Part shown: in pieces, positions 1 to 6,908 of the stretch
How the letters are laid out: each line of letters starts with the position of its first letter
Numbering within the stretch: position 1 is the first letter of the stretch
NCBI GenBank assembly: GCA_964346355.1
Contig: CAYFUH010000036.1
Coordinates: 1 to 14,308 of the forward strand
DNA from: UBA6115 sp964346355
Lineage (GTDB): Bacteria > Bacillota > Clostridia > Christensenellales > Aristaeellaceae
DNA length: 14,308 nt
Direction: 5' to 3'
The notes under the pieces: generated by a model
The model's database searches: none
Told to the model about the DNA's origin: nothing
Seen by the model: only the letters and a program-made list of their open reading frames with translations
Position numbers and translations under genes: made by a program

Positions 1-78
1 CACGCCCTGCGCCAGGGCAGGCAAACAAGCTGCCAGCACCAGCAGCGCCAGCAGCAGCGACGTCATTTTTTTGTTCAT
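1..78 (-). CDS. N-terminus of an exported protein or lipoprotein (partial)
   Basis: Only the first 26 codons are present; the gene continues past the left edge. The peptide begins MNKKMTSLLLALLVLAACLP, a typical secretion signal with a basic N-terminus, a Leu/Ala-rich core, then LAAC. LAAC matches a lipobox, which would make it a lipoprotein lipidated on the Cys. The following ALA-Q could instead be a signal peptidase I site, so lipoprotein versus secreted protein is undecided. The start is chosen because GGAGG (84-88) lies 5 nt upstream of the ATG at 78. The mature part is not in the window, so no function can be given. Confidence 0.6.
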   Translation of the reverse strand, partial: MNKKMTSLLLALLVLAACLPALAQGV

Positions 79-83
79 TCATT

Positions 84-120
84 CCTCCAGAGGGCATTCA
101 AACGCCCTCCCGGCAGTATA
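84..120 (-). promoter_or_regulatory. Extended -10 promoter and leader hairpin of the exported-protein gene
   Basis: On the minus strand TGC-TATACT (the TATACT part is 115-120) is an extended -10 element without an obvious -35. The leader holds a short hairpin, GAGGGC/GCCCTC (104-109 with 90-95, 8-nt loop), ending directly upstream of the GGAGG ribosome binding site. The hairpin could influence translation initiation, but this is inference only. Confidence 0.4.
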
Positions 121-129
121 GCACAACGC

Positions 130-160
130 AAAAACAAAGAGGTCCGTCCCCTGCGTTTTT
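130..160. repeat. REP-like imperfect palindrome
   Basis: Outer arms AAAAAC (130-135) and GTTTTT (155-160) and inner arms AGG (140-142) and CCT (150-152) flank a GGTCCGTCCCC core. From memory, this resembles short intergenic repeats with a GGGGACGG core seen in many Bacillota genomes; only one copy is visible here. It lies between the stop of the permease gene and the next promoter, so it could also act as a weak terminator. Confidence 0.3.
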
Positions 161-175
161 TACATAAATTTGGGT

Positions 176-1459
176 TTAGGTGCCAATCCCCCAGAACAGC
201 CAGACCAGCACATAGCCCGAGACGACGGCTAAGAGGGTGAAGGGGATGGAGATGCGCATGAAGTCCCAGTTTTTGACCTCATAACCGTTTTTGCGCAGGA
301 TGCCCAGGCCGGTGATGTTGGCGGACGCGCCGATGGGGGTAATGTTGCCGCCCAAGGTGGCGCCCACCAGGAGACCAAAGTACATCACCGTGGGGTGCAC
401 GCCCAGGTGGCTGGCGATGACCGCTGTCACCGGCAGCATCGTGGCCACATAGGGGATGTTGTCAATGAAGGCGGAGAAGAGGACGGACGCCCACACGATC
501 ATGGTGTAGGCAACAAACACGTTGCCGCCGGCAAATCTGGCGAAAGCTTTGCCGATTTCCTCCACCACGCCGGCTTCGGAAATGCCCGCGATGACCACAA
601 ACAGGCCGGTCAAGAGGAGCAGGGTGAAAAAGTCAATCTCGGCCAGGGTTTCCTTGAGTGATTGAAAGGGGTTGCCGCTTTTGATCATCTCCCGGACTAA
701 GCCGATGACCATCAGGGACATGCAGATGATGCCGTTGGTGGTCTCGGGCTTCTGGCTTTGGGGGATGAAGGAGGCCAGGATCAGCAGCAGCACGGTGCCG
801 CCCAAGAGCAGGGTGGGGAAGTAATCGGTCACCAAAGTGCGCTCCTGCGCGGTGACGCGCTGGGTCAGCTTGCGAAACTCAATCAATAAAACCAGGGTCG
901 CCATCAAAGCGCCGATTTGCACGATGAAAAACAGGCCGGGCCTGCCCTCGTAAAAGAAGAAATCCAGGAAGTTCATGCCGGTCTGCTTGCCCAGCAGGAT
1001 GGTGGTGGTGTCCCCCACCAGGGTGGCCGCGCCCTGCAGGTTGCTGGCGATGGAGATTGCGATGATGGGCGAGACGGGGGAGATGCGCAGCTTGTGGCTG
1101 ACCACCAGCGCCACCGGCGCCACCATCAAGACGGTGGCCACGTTGTCCACAAAGGCGGAAATGAGCCCGGCAAACAGCGACAGCGCGATGATGACCCATT
1201 TGACATTGGGCATTTTGTCTATGATCACGTCCGCCATCAGGGAAGGCATGCGCGATTTGATGAAGAAATACACGGTGCCCATGGTGCCCGCGATCATCAT
1301 GATGACGTTCCAGTCCACAGCCCCCGGTACCCGGGAGATGGGCAGGATGCCCAGGGCGACAAAGAGGGCGGCGGACAGCAGGGCGATGTAGGCGCGGTAC
1401 TTGGGGAAAACCAGCAGCGCCACATAGGTGATGAGGAAAAGCACCAGGGCCAAGACCAT
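176..1459 (-). CDS. ArsB/NhaD/CitMHS-type (IT superfamily) membrane permease
   Basis: A 427-aa, very hydrophobic polytopic inner-membrane transporter. It has the two-repeat layout of the ion transporter superfamily: the first half has DNVATV (105-110) followed by SNLQGAATLVGDTTTI (139-154), and the second half has DNIPYVAT (333-340) followed by GGNITPIGASANI (370-382). The paired DN...P helices and SN/GN-x-x-G-A re-entrant motifs are shared by arsenite exporters, NhaD antiporters and citrate/dicarboxylate carriers. The substrate cannot be read from sequence, and no arsenic genes are nearby. The open frame extends to a TTG at 1519, but that TTG is the -35 box of a good promoter. I therefore take the ATG at 1459, preceded by GGAGG (1471-1475 region). 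It is probably monocistronic. Confidence 0.8.
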   Translation of the reverse strand: MVLALVLFLITYVALLVFPKYRAYIALLSAALFVALGILPISRVPGAVDWNVIMMIAGTMGTVYFFIKSRMPSLMADVIIDKMPNVKWVIIALSLFAGLISAFVDNVATVLMVAPVALVVSHKLRISPVSPIIAISIASNLQGAATLVGDTTTILLGKQTGMNFLDFFFYEGRPGLFFIVQIGALMATLVLLIEFRKLTQRVTAQERTLVTDYFPTLLLGGTVLLLILASFIPQSQKPETTNGIICMSLMVIGLVREMIKSGNPFQSLKETLAEIDFFTLLLLTGLFVVIAGISEAGVVEEIGKAFARFAGGNVFVAYTMIVWASVLFSAFIDNIPYVATMLPVTAVIASHLGVHPTVMYFGLLVGATLGGNITPIGASANITGLGILRKNGYEVKNWDFMRISIPFTLLAVVSGYVLVWLFWGIGT

Positions 1460-1490
1460 AAAAAAAGACCTCCAGGGAACAGTTTGTGCA

Positions 1491-1519
1491 ATTATACCAT
1501 AGCTTGCAAGGCCTACCAA
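1491..1519 (-). promoter_or_regulatory. Extended -10 promoter of the permease gene
   Basis: On the minus strand: -35 TTGGTA (1514-1519), a 17-bp spacer, then a consensus -10 TATAAT (1491-1496) preceded by TGG, giving an extended -10. It lies inside the 20-codon upstream extension of the permease frame, which argues against the TTG start and for ATG 1459. Confidence 0.75.
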
Positions 1520-1573
1520 ATGAATTTATCCTGTATGCCGCAGGTGAATTTGGCCCATTGAGAAGTCAACATA

Positions 1574-1610
1574 AAACCGCCCCCATGATGTCGGGTCATG
1601 GCGGCGGTTT
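1574..1610 (-). terminator. Rho-independent terminator after the baeRF gene
   Basis: A 15-bp stem with one mismatch (1574-1588 with 1596-1610, 7-nt loop, GC-rich base). It sits 20 bp after the stop of the baeRF gene and is followed on the minus strand by TTTTAT. It ends about 55 bp upstream of the permease -35 box, so it separates the two transcription units. Confidence 0.65.
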
Positions 1611-1630
1611 GTTATTAAATCAGGCAGCTG

Positions 1631-2713
1631 TTAATATCTAAGAATCGCGGAATAGTCCAATTCCAGCGGCCTGTCCTTGGGGTTGACCACCAGGATGTCC
1701 GCGCCGCCCTGCAACGCGTGGTCCACCACCTCGGCCATGGCGTCCAGCTGGTCTTCCTTGATGTCGTCCACGGCAACCAGCTTGCCGATGCGGCCCTCCC
1801 GCGCGGCGGTTAACATGTCACCCAGCACCGTCGCGGCCTTGCCGCCGGACCTGGCGTTGTTTAGTTCTGTTGCGAGCAGGCCCAATTCGCGCACCTCCAG
1901 CGGGCGCATGATGGCGGTGACTTCCTTTAGGATGGCCTTGTCATCCATCGCGTCCAGGGGCTTTGGAATGGTGCCGTCCAGGTATTTCTGGTCGCCCATG
2001 ATCTGGCGGAAGTGGGCGATGTTCTCGGTCGTGCCGGCCAGGACAAAGTGCATGCCCGTCTCCTTGTGCAGCCGGGTGAAGGAATCGGCCAGGTAGCGGA
2101 AATACTTGCCCCTGTCCTTCTCCACTTCCTCGGGCCGCGCGCGGTGGCCGTAGTGCATGCCGGCCTTGCCGCCAAAACCGCCCACGCGCAGGTTGGCGTT
2201 GGCGTCAAAATCATCGAACAATTCGGGGAAGGACTGCTTGATCTGCGGCGTGGCCACCTGGCTTGAACCCAGCGGGTTGACCAGGTACATGGAGAAGCGG
2301 TCCCGGCTTAAATCCACCAGGTAGACATAGCCCAAAATCTCATCCAGGTGGAAGAGGGGCAGCAGGTGGAAGTGCTTGCCATACCTGTGCAGGTTTTGCA
2401 CGCTGTGCTGCAGCTGGAAGACCTCCATCCGCTCGCCGGCTGCCAGGACCACGATGCCCTCCTGCGTGTGCTCCCAGAAATTCTGGTCATCATGCAGGGC
2501 TTCCATGGCCTTGATGGCGCTTTCCCAATCGCGCCGCGGGATGGTGCTGTCGATTAATTGACGCTGCAGGTTTTGCACCGCGTTTTTATAATTGATGGGG
2601 TCTGCCCGGTTGTCCGGGTGCGCGCGGTGGGTTTTGAGGTGCAGCGAAATCTTTGGCCCCTCCTGCTCCCTTGCGTATCCCAAAAAATCATTCAATTTTC
2701 GGATATCAATCAT
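1631..2713 (-). CDS. baeRF-family protein (bacterial archaeo-eukaryotic release factor-like)
   Basis: A 360-aa soluble protein with no signal peptide or membrane segment. The order of elements fits the bacterial eRF1-like (baeRF) families: a segment around 112-145 (GKHFHLLPLF, then YLVDLSRDRFSMYLVN), a Gly-rich loop at 178-190 (GGFGGKAGMHYGH), a charged helix with EEVEKDRGKYFRYL, and FVLAGTTENIAHFRQI at about 223-238 as in the third, L7Ae-like part. Classical eRF1 uses a GGQ loop for peptide release; here the loop has GGK instead. Members are proposed to act at the ribosome, but the biochemical role is largely unknown. The start is ATG 2713 with AGGAGG upstream (2720-2725). The gene is bounded by terminators on both sides and so is a single-gene unit. 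Confidence 0.72.
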   Translation of the reverse strand: MIDIRKLNDFLGYAREQEGPKISLHLKTHRAHPDNRADPINYKNAVQNLQRQLIDSTIPRRDWESAIKAMEALHDDQNFWEHTQEGIVVLAAGERMEVFQLQHSVQNLHRYGKHFHLLPLFHLDEILGYVYLVDLSRDRFSMYLVNPLGSSQVATPQIKQSFPELFDDFDANANLRVGGFGGKAGMHYGHRARPEEVEKDRGKYFRYLADSFTRLHKETGMHFVLAGTTENIAHFRQIMGDQKYLDGTIPKPLDAMDDKAILKEVTAIMRPLEVRELGLLATELNNARSGGKAATVLGDMLTAAREGRIGKLVAVDDIKEDQLDAMAEVVDHALQGGADILVVNPKDRPLELDYSAILRY

Positions 2714-2742
2714 GTCACAACCTCCTTATTCGTGCTAATGAC

Positions 2743-2748
2743 AGTATA
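2743..2748 (-). promoter_or_regulatory. Probable -10 element of the baeRF gene
   Basis: TATACT on the minus strand, 30 bp upstream of the ATG. No convincing -35 is present because the preceding DNA is the stem of the upstream operon's terminator, so the promoter may be weak or activator-dependent. Confidence 0.35.
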
Positions 2749-2751
2749 ACC

Positions 2752-2783
2752 AAAAACCCGGCCGAATAATCAAAACGGCCGGG
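2752..2783 (-). terminator. Terminator of the fprA - DUF3793 - flavodoxin operon
   Basis: A perfect 8-bp stem CGGCCGGG/CCCGGCCG (2776-2783 with 2757-2764, 11-nt loop), followed on the minus strand by TTTTT (2752-2756). It lies 100 bp after the flavodoxin stop. The 2784-2883 stretch between them holds nothing I recognise. Confidence 0.8.
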
Positions 2784-2883
2784 CGTGCTTGTATAAACGA
2801 AGTTTTCGCTGTTTATTTGCGGACCATGATGGACTGATCCGCGCTGTTTGCAGGGACAGAAAAACCTGCTTCCCGGTACATTG

Positions 2884-3291
2884 CTACTTCAGCGCTTCCC
2901 CCAGCGCCCGGCATTTGGCCAGGTCGTCGGCTTCCGGCTCCAGGTGGCAGATGAGCCCGTCCTGGGCCAGCTTGGCGCCCAGGGCCTCGCAATCGGCCTG
3001 CCACAGGCGCATCCACTCGCCGTCGCCCCAGTCGTAGGAGCCAAACAGGGCCAGCTTTTTGCCGGACAGCAGGGTTTTGCAGGTTTCAAACAGGGGGGCA
3101 AAGGTATCGGCTTCCAGCTCCTCCGCGCCCATGGAGGGGCAGCCAAAGGCGATGCCCTCATAGTCCGCCAGCATGTTTGCGCTGAATTCCTCAGCGGTGA
3201 ACAGGTCCGCGCCGGCCGCCTTCGCGACCTCCTGCGCCATGGCTTCGGTGTTGCCGGTGGAGCTCCAGTAAACAACTGCGTATTTTGACAT
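2884..3291 (-). CDS. Flavodoxin (short-chain)
   Basis: A 135-aa cytoplasmic FMN electron carrier. The phosphate-binding loop SSTGNT (10-15) follows the first beta strand (YAVVYW). GCPSMGAEELE (50-60) marks the second FMN loop and GSYDWGDGEWM (84-94) the third, with aromatic residues suited to stacking on the isoalloxazine ring. The length is normal for short flavodoxins. It is the last gene of the operon with the flavodiiron protein and DUF3793 protein. It may be the electron donor to FprA or a ferredoxin substitute under low iron; the operator upstream of fprA is compatible with either. The ATG at 3291 has AGGAGG 11 nt upstream (3303-3308), a slightly long spacing. Confidence 0.88.
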   Translation of the reverse strand: MSKYAVVYWSSTGNTEAMAQEVAKAAGADLFTAEEFSANMLADYEGIAFGCPSMGAEELEADTFAPLFETCKTLLSGKKLALFGSYDWGDGEWMRLWQADCEALGAKLAQDGLICHLEPEADDLAKCRALGEALK

Positions 3292-3321
3292 GTTTGGGAA
3301 ATCCTCCTATTTTTTATGGTT

Positions 3322-3897
3322 TCACGCGGACACAGCCAGCCGGGATACGGGCTGGCCGGCGCGGTAGCAGCGCAGGTAGACCTGGCTGCATTTTTTGAAC
3401 AGCTCAAAGCGTTTTTGGGTGCGGTCCGCCTGGTCGTAGATTTTCCAGTAGCCCTTCGCCAGGTAATTTTGGCCACGATACGCGATAAAGCCCAGCACGT
3501 CCGCTAAGGGATAGTCCAAAAACAGGCCCAACTCGTGCGGGAACTCCTGCTTATCCCGAAAATTCGCGGCCAGCTGGCTTAGGGTATGGTCTAGATCGTC
3601 CAGCCTGTCATAGCCAAGGTTTTTGAGGAAGCGGGCGACCTGGGGATCAAGCAGGGTTAGCCTTAGCATCTGCGGCCGGTAGACATAGATCTGGTTGGCA
3701 TGGCTGCAGCGGCACAACACGCGCGCCGCCAGGCCTCTTTTGCCAAGGTCTGCCATCAACTCGTCCAGGATGTGCCCCCAGCGCTCGGCGGGGTGGTTGC
3801 GGTAGCAAAACAAGCTGCCGGCTTTGTGCCCGGCCAGGGTGGCCGCGCAGTAGGTGATCAGCGACTCGGTAAAGTCAGCTCGAATGGTGGTGGTCAT
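3322..3897 (-). CDS. DUF3793 family protein
   Basis: A 191-aa soluble protein of unknown function. It is recognised as DUF3793 from the N-terminal pattern LITYCAATLAGHKAGSLF (13-30) and from EFPHELGLFLDYPLADVLGF (118-137) followed by GYWKIYD (149-155). Genes of this family are often found beside flavodoxin genes in Clostridia (from memory), as here. The first 23 bases overlap the end of fprA, and the AGGAGG (3913-3918) lies inside fprA, so translation is probably coupled to it. It contains Cys residues (17, 31, 62, 64) but no clear metal or cofactor motif. Its conserved place in the operon suggests a role linked to flavodoxin or iron status, which is inference. Confidence 0.8.
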   Translation of the reverse strand: MTTTIRADFTESLITYCAATLAGHKAGSLFCYRNHPAERWGHILDELMADLGKRGLAARVLCRCSHANQIYVYRPQMLRLTLLDPQVARFLKNLGYDRLDDLDHTLSQLAANFRDKQEFPHELGLFLDYPLADVLGFIAYRGQNYLAKGYWKIYDQADRTQKRFELFKKCSQVYLRCYRAGQPVSRLAVSA

Positions 3898-5155
3898 CTG
3901 TCTGGTGAAAGTCCTCCTGTCTGTATGCTTTTGGTGCCTTGGTTGAAGGTGTTGTAAGGCTGCTTTTGATACTGTCCGCCAGGGCGTTTAGCTGGTTGCC
4001 CTTCGCGGGTGTGAGGGCGGAGTTGATGTCCAGGATGTCCGGATGCAGCCGCATATCCTTCATCCCGCTGACCAAATCCGCCATCACCTCGCCCGCGGCG
4101 GGCGCCCAGGAGCCATTGGCGATGAGCGCCACGTCCCGGTTTTGTACATTGAGCGCGGCTAAATCGCGCAGCAGCGCCTCCATGGGCGCGTAGAGGCCCA
4201 GGTTGTAGGTGGGAGATGCGAACACCCAGTGGCTTAAGCGGAAGGCCTGCGCCACGATGTGGGAGACATGGGTTTTGGATACATCAAACAGGCGGATGGG
4301 CTTCACACCCAGCCCAGACAGGCGGGCCGCCAGTTTATGCACAGCCTGCTCCGTGTTGCCGTACATGGAGCCGTAGGCGATGAGCACGCCGCGCTCCTCC
4401 GGGGTATAGCTGCTCCACAGGCTGTATTTTTCCAGCATGAGCCGCAAGTCCTCCCCGCGCAGCACCGGGCCGTGCAGCGGGCAGACCTGGTTGATGGTGA
4501 GCTTTGCGGCCTTATTCAGCGCGCGCTGCACCTGGGCGCCGTATTTGCCCACAATGTTGGTGTAGTAGCGGCGGGATTCGTCCAGGTAAAGCGCCCGGTA
4601 ATCATCCTCATCACAAAACAGGGCGCCGGTAAAGCCGCCGAAGGTGCCAAAGGCATCCGCGGAGAACAGGGTGCCTGTTGTTTGCTCGTAGGTGAACATC
4701 ACCTCGGGCCAGTGCACCATGGGCGCCATCACAAACTGCAGGGTATGTGCGCCCAAAGACAGGGAGCTGCCCTCCTTGACCTGGAGCGTGTTGGTGAGCA
4801 GGCCCTCGCCGTAAAACTGGGTGATCAATTGAAAGGTCTTGGCGTTGCCCACCAAGGTTAGGCCCGGGTACAGGCGCAGCAGGGTGTCGATCTGGTCGCA
4901 GTGGTCCGGCTCCATATGGTTGATGACCAGATAATCAAGCCCGCGGCCATCCAGCGCCGCCTTGATGTTGTCCAAAAACTCCCGCGCGATGGCTGCGTCC
5001 ACCGTGTCAATCAGCGCGGTTTTTTGATCTTTTATCAAAAAGGAGTTGTAGGTGACCCCGTCGCTTAAGGGAAACAGGTTTTCAAACAGGGCCAGCCGGC
5101 GGTCGCTGCCGCCAACCCAGATGATGTCCTTTGTGAGATGCCGAAGCACTGCCAT
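3875..5155 (-). CDS. fprA: Flavodiiron protein (FprA-type O2/NO reductase)
   Basis: A 426-aa cytoplasmic enzyme that reduces O2 to water, and in some members NO to N2O, protecting anaerobes. The N-terminal metallo-beta-lactamase-like domain carries the diiron ligands H80-x-E82-x-D84-H85, H148, D167 (SADAFGTFGG) and H228 (CPLHGP). The C-terminal flavodoxin domain begins near 257 with the FMN loop SMYGNTE (263-269). No rubredoxin domain is fused, so an external donor is needed; the flavodoxin two genes downstream is a candidate. A 30-residue polar tail ends HHHSS. Upstream in-frame starts at 5206 and 5182 are rejected: the first lies upstream of the predicted transcript start and the second has no ribosome binding site. 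ATG 5155 has GAAGG 7 nt upstream. First gene of the operon. Confidence 0.9.
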   Translation of the reverse strand: MAVLRHLTKDIIWVGGSDRRLALFENLFPLSDGVTYNSFLIKDQKTALIDTVDAAIAREFLDNIKAALDGRGLDYLVINHMEPDHCDQIDTLLRLYPGLTLVGNAKTFQLITQFYGEGLLTNTLQVKEGSSLSLGAHTLQFVMAPMVHWPEVMFTYEQTTGTLFSADAFGTFGGFTGALFCDEDDYRALYLDESRRYYTNIVGKYGAQVQRALNKAAKLTINQVCPLHGPVLRGEDLRLMLEKYSLWSSYTPEERGVLIAYGSMYGNTEQAVHKLAARLSGLGVKPIRLFDVSKTHVSHIVAQAFRLSHWVFASPTYNLGLYAPMEALLRDLAALNVQNRDVALIANGSWAPAAGEVMADLVSGMKDMRLHPDILDINSALTPAKGNQLNALADSIKSSLTTPSTKAPKAYRQEDFHQTDDHHHSS

Positions 5156-5184
5156 GGTGATGCCTTCTTCCTTCTTTTTCATCC

Positions 5185-5208
5185 GCTTGTTAGCGAAAAC
5201 TAACAAGC
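5185..5208. promoter_or_regulatory. DtxR/MntR-type operator at the fprA promoter (site A)
   Basis: A perfect 9-6-9 dyad. Its 16-bp core on the minus strand is GTTAGTTTTCGCTAAC, identical to the core upstream of the second DtxR gene (13761-13776). It covers the fprA -10 element and the predicted transcript start (about 5190), so a bound repressor would block the promoter. The half-site GTTAG is the one in known DtxR/IdeR boxes, but the 6-bp spacing differs from theirs. Confidence 0.75.
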
Positions 5209-5225
5209 AACCATAGACTACTCAA
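5197..5225 (-). promoter_or_regulatory. fprA promoter
   Basis: Minus strand: -35 TTGAGT (5220-5225), 17-bp spacer, -10 TAGTTT (5197-5202). The -10 is poor, but its placement relative to the operator is the same as at the second DtxR gene (TTGACA, 17 bp, TAGTTT), which supports both. Confidence 0.6.
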
Positions 5226-5280
5226 AGAGACAGGAAATGTCAAGGATGCCGCGGTGCAAGCAGGCGGCTTTTTGCCCGCA

Positions 5281-5306
5281 AAAAAAGCCCATAAGCGGGC
5301 TTTTTT
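5281..5306 (-). terminator. Terminator of the pfl operon
   Basis: AAAAAAGCCC (5281-5290) pairs with GGGCTTTTTT (5297-5306) around a 6-nt loop, so it is bidirectional with a U-tract either way. It lies about 20 bp after the stop of the pflA fusion gene and upstream of the fprA promoter. Confidence 0.85.
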
Positions 5307-5327
5307 GAAAAACCAGGCCGCGCGCGC

Positions 5328-6905
5328 TTAGCCCGCCAGGATATGGTCGCGCAGGGCCTGCTCGTCCTTGATGATGATGACGCGGTTGCCCTCAAAATCC
5401 ACATAGCCCAGATCCTTAAACTCGCCCAGTTTGCGGGTGATGCTCTCACGGGTCAATCCGGCGTAGCTGCCCAGCTCCTCGCGGTTGAGGTTTAATTCCA
5501 CCCGCATGCCCTCCGCCGTCTGCGTGCCGTAGCGCGCGGCCAGGCGCAGCACCAACTCCGCCACCTTCATGCCCGCGTTGGTGGCGTACAGGCGGGTCAT
5601 CAACTCCTCCGCCCAGCGGATGCGGTCATAGCTTTTTTCAAGAATTTGCTGCAGAATTCTGGGGTTGGGCAGGCACACCCGGTCAAAAAAGGCTTTGGAC
5701 ATCGTGCAGATGACGGCATCCTCCAGCGCCTGGCCGTTGTAGAGGTACTGGTGCCCCTTGAGCAGGTTGAGCCCGCCGACAAAGTCGCCCGGGCTGTAGA
5801 TGTACATGATCTGCTCGCGCCCGTCGGGCGTGTGGGTAAAGATTTTAAACTGCCCTGCGCAGCAGATGAACAGGCGGCCCGCGCTGTCCCCGCTTTTGAA
5901 AATGAGTTCACCCTTTTTGACCCGTTTGATGGCCACATCCTGGGCCATCTCCTCAAACTCGGACACGCTTAAATGGCGCAAAAGCGGCAGCTTGCGCAGG
6001 TCGATGCCCTCCCTGATATAGGGGGAGGCATCGGCGGTGGGGTCTGCTCTGAAGTCGGTCTTGCGTTCCAAGGCGTTCTGGCTCTCTTTCTGTTGGGGGA
6101 AGGCGGGCAGCGGCAGGGGTGTAGGCGTCTGGCGCAGCTGTGCCTTGGGCAGGGTGCGCAGGTAGTAGCGGTGGGCGTAGCGCTCCAGCTGTTTTGCTTT
6201 GTCCGGGTCCATGGGCGGCACGCCCACTAAGCGATAGGGGATGCCCAGTTCCGCGTACTTGCCCACGCCCATGGTGTGGTAGGGCAAAATCTCGATCCGG
6301 TCAATGAGGAAGGCCAGCGGGCGCACCAGTTTGACCAACTCGCGCATGGCGGCTTCGTTGTCGGTGTAACCGGGCAGCATGACGTGGCGAATCCATAATT
6401 GACCGGTAAAATCGGCCTTCAGGACCTCCTCAATAAACCGGAGGAAGACCGGGAATGCGCCCTGCACCAGTGATTGGAATGTACCCGAACGGAAGGCTTT
6501 GACATCCAGAATGAGCGTATCAACCAGCGGCAGGATCCGGGGGTAGTATGTAGGCTGCCCAAACCCCGAGGTATCCACCGCGGTTGAAATGCCTTCCTTT
6601 TTGAGCAGTTGTAAGCATGCCAGCAGGAAAGCGCCCTGGGCCAGCGGCTCGCCGCCGGAGAAGGTGACACCGCCCTCCTGGCCGTAGTAGTTCTTTTGCC
6701 GCAGCGCGATATTGAGCACATCCCGCGGCGTCATCTGCCGGGCGGCGGCACTGTTCATGGGCTGGGAATCCGGGTTGTGGCAGTAGGCGCAGCGCAGGGG
6801 GCAGCCCTGCAAAAAGAAGATGGTGCGCACGCCCGGCCCGTCCACCAAGCCCATGGTTTCGATGCTGTGGATGTTGCCTGTGATTTGTGTTGCTGTATCT
6901 GTCAT
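5328..6905 (-). CDS. pflA: PFL-activating radical SAM enzyme fused to a Crp/Fnr-type transcription regulator
   Basis: A 525-aa protein with two complete modules. Residues 1 to about 252 are pyruvate formate-lyase-activating enzyme: the radical SAM cluster motif CPLRCAYC (C35, C39, C42), SGGEP (83-87), and DTSGFG plus RHVMLPGYTDN further on. It would make a 5'-deoxyadenosyl radical and install the glycyl radical in PflB. A Pro/Gln-rich linker (about 253-300) leads to a Crp/Fnr fold: a beta-roll at about 305-415, a dimer helix near 420-440, and a winged helix (about 446-512) with recognition helix TRESITRKLGEF (485-496). R486, E487 and R491 align with CRP R180, E181 and R185. The cAMP pocket residues and the N-terminal FNR cysteine cluster are not evident; Cys 348, 349, 400 and 411 lie in the sensor part. 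Normal PflA is about 245-260 aa. ATG 6905 lies 3 nt after the pflB stop, so translation is probably coupled. Confidence 0.88.
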   Translation of the reverse strand: MTDTATQITGNIHSIETMGLVDGPGVRTIFFLQGCPLRCAYCHNPDSQPMNSAAARQMTPRDVLNIALRQKNYYGQEGGVTFSGGEPLAQGAFLLACLQLLKKEGISTAVDTSGFGQPTYYPRILPLVDTLILDVKAFRSGTFQSLVQGAFPVFLRFIEEVLKADFTGQLWIRHVMLPGYTDNEAAMRELVKLVRPLAFLIDRIEILPYHTMGVGKYAELGIPYRLVGVPPMDPDKAKQLERYAHRYYLRTLPKAQLRQTPTPLPLPAFPQQKESQNALERKTDFRADPTADASPYIREGIDLRKLPLLRHLSVSEFEEMAQDVAIKRVKKGELIFKSGDSAGRLFICCAGQFKIFTHTPDGREQIMYIYSPGDFVGGLNLLKGHQYLYNGQALEDAVICTMSKAFFDRVCLPNPRILQQILEKSYDRIRWAEELMTRLYATNAGMKVAELVLRLAARYGTQTAEGMRVELNLNREELGSYAGLTRESITRKLGEFKDLGYVDFEGNRVIIIKDEQALRDHILAG

Positions 6906-6908
6906 GCG

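Noticed and set aside
1460..1519. Longer form of the permease starting at TTG 1519
   Set aside because: The extra 20 codons contain a consensus extended -10 promoter and a ribosome binding site, so the ATG at 1459 is the true start.
917..1561. Plus-strand open frame (214 codons) opposite the permease gene
   Set aside because: Antisense shadow rich in His, Asp and Gly; it also runs through the permease promoter and has no start signal.
5156..5206. Longer forms of FprA starting at 5206 or 5182
   Set aside because: The first lies upstream of the predicted transcript start and within the operator; the second has no ribosome binding site, and the extra residues KKKEEG are just the translated ribosome binding region.
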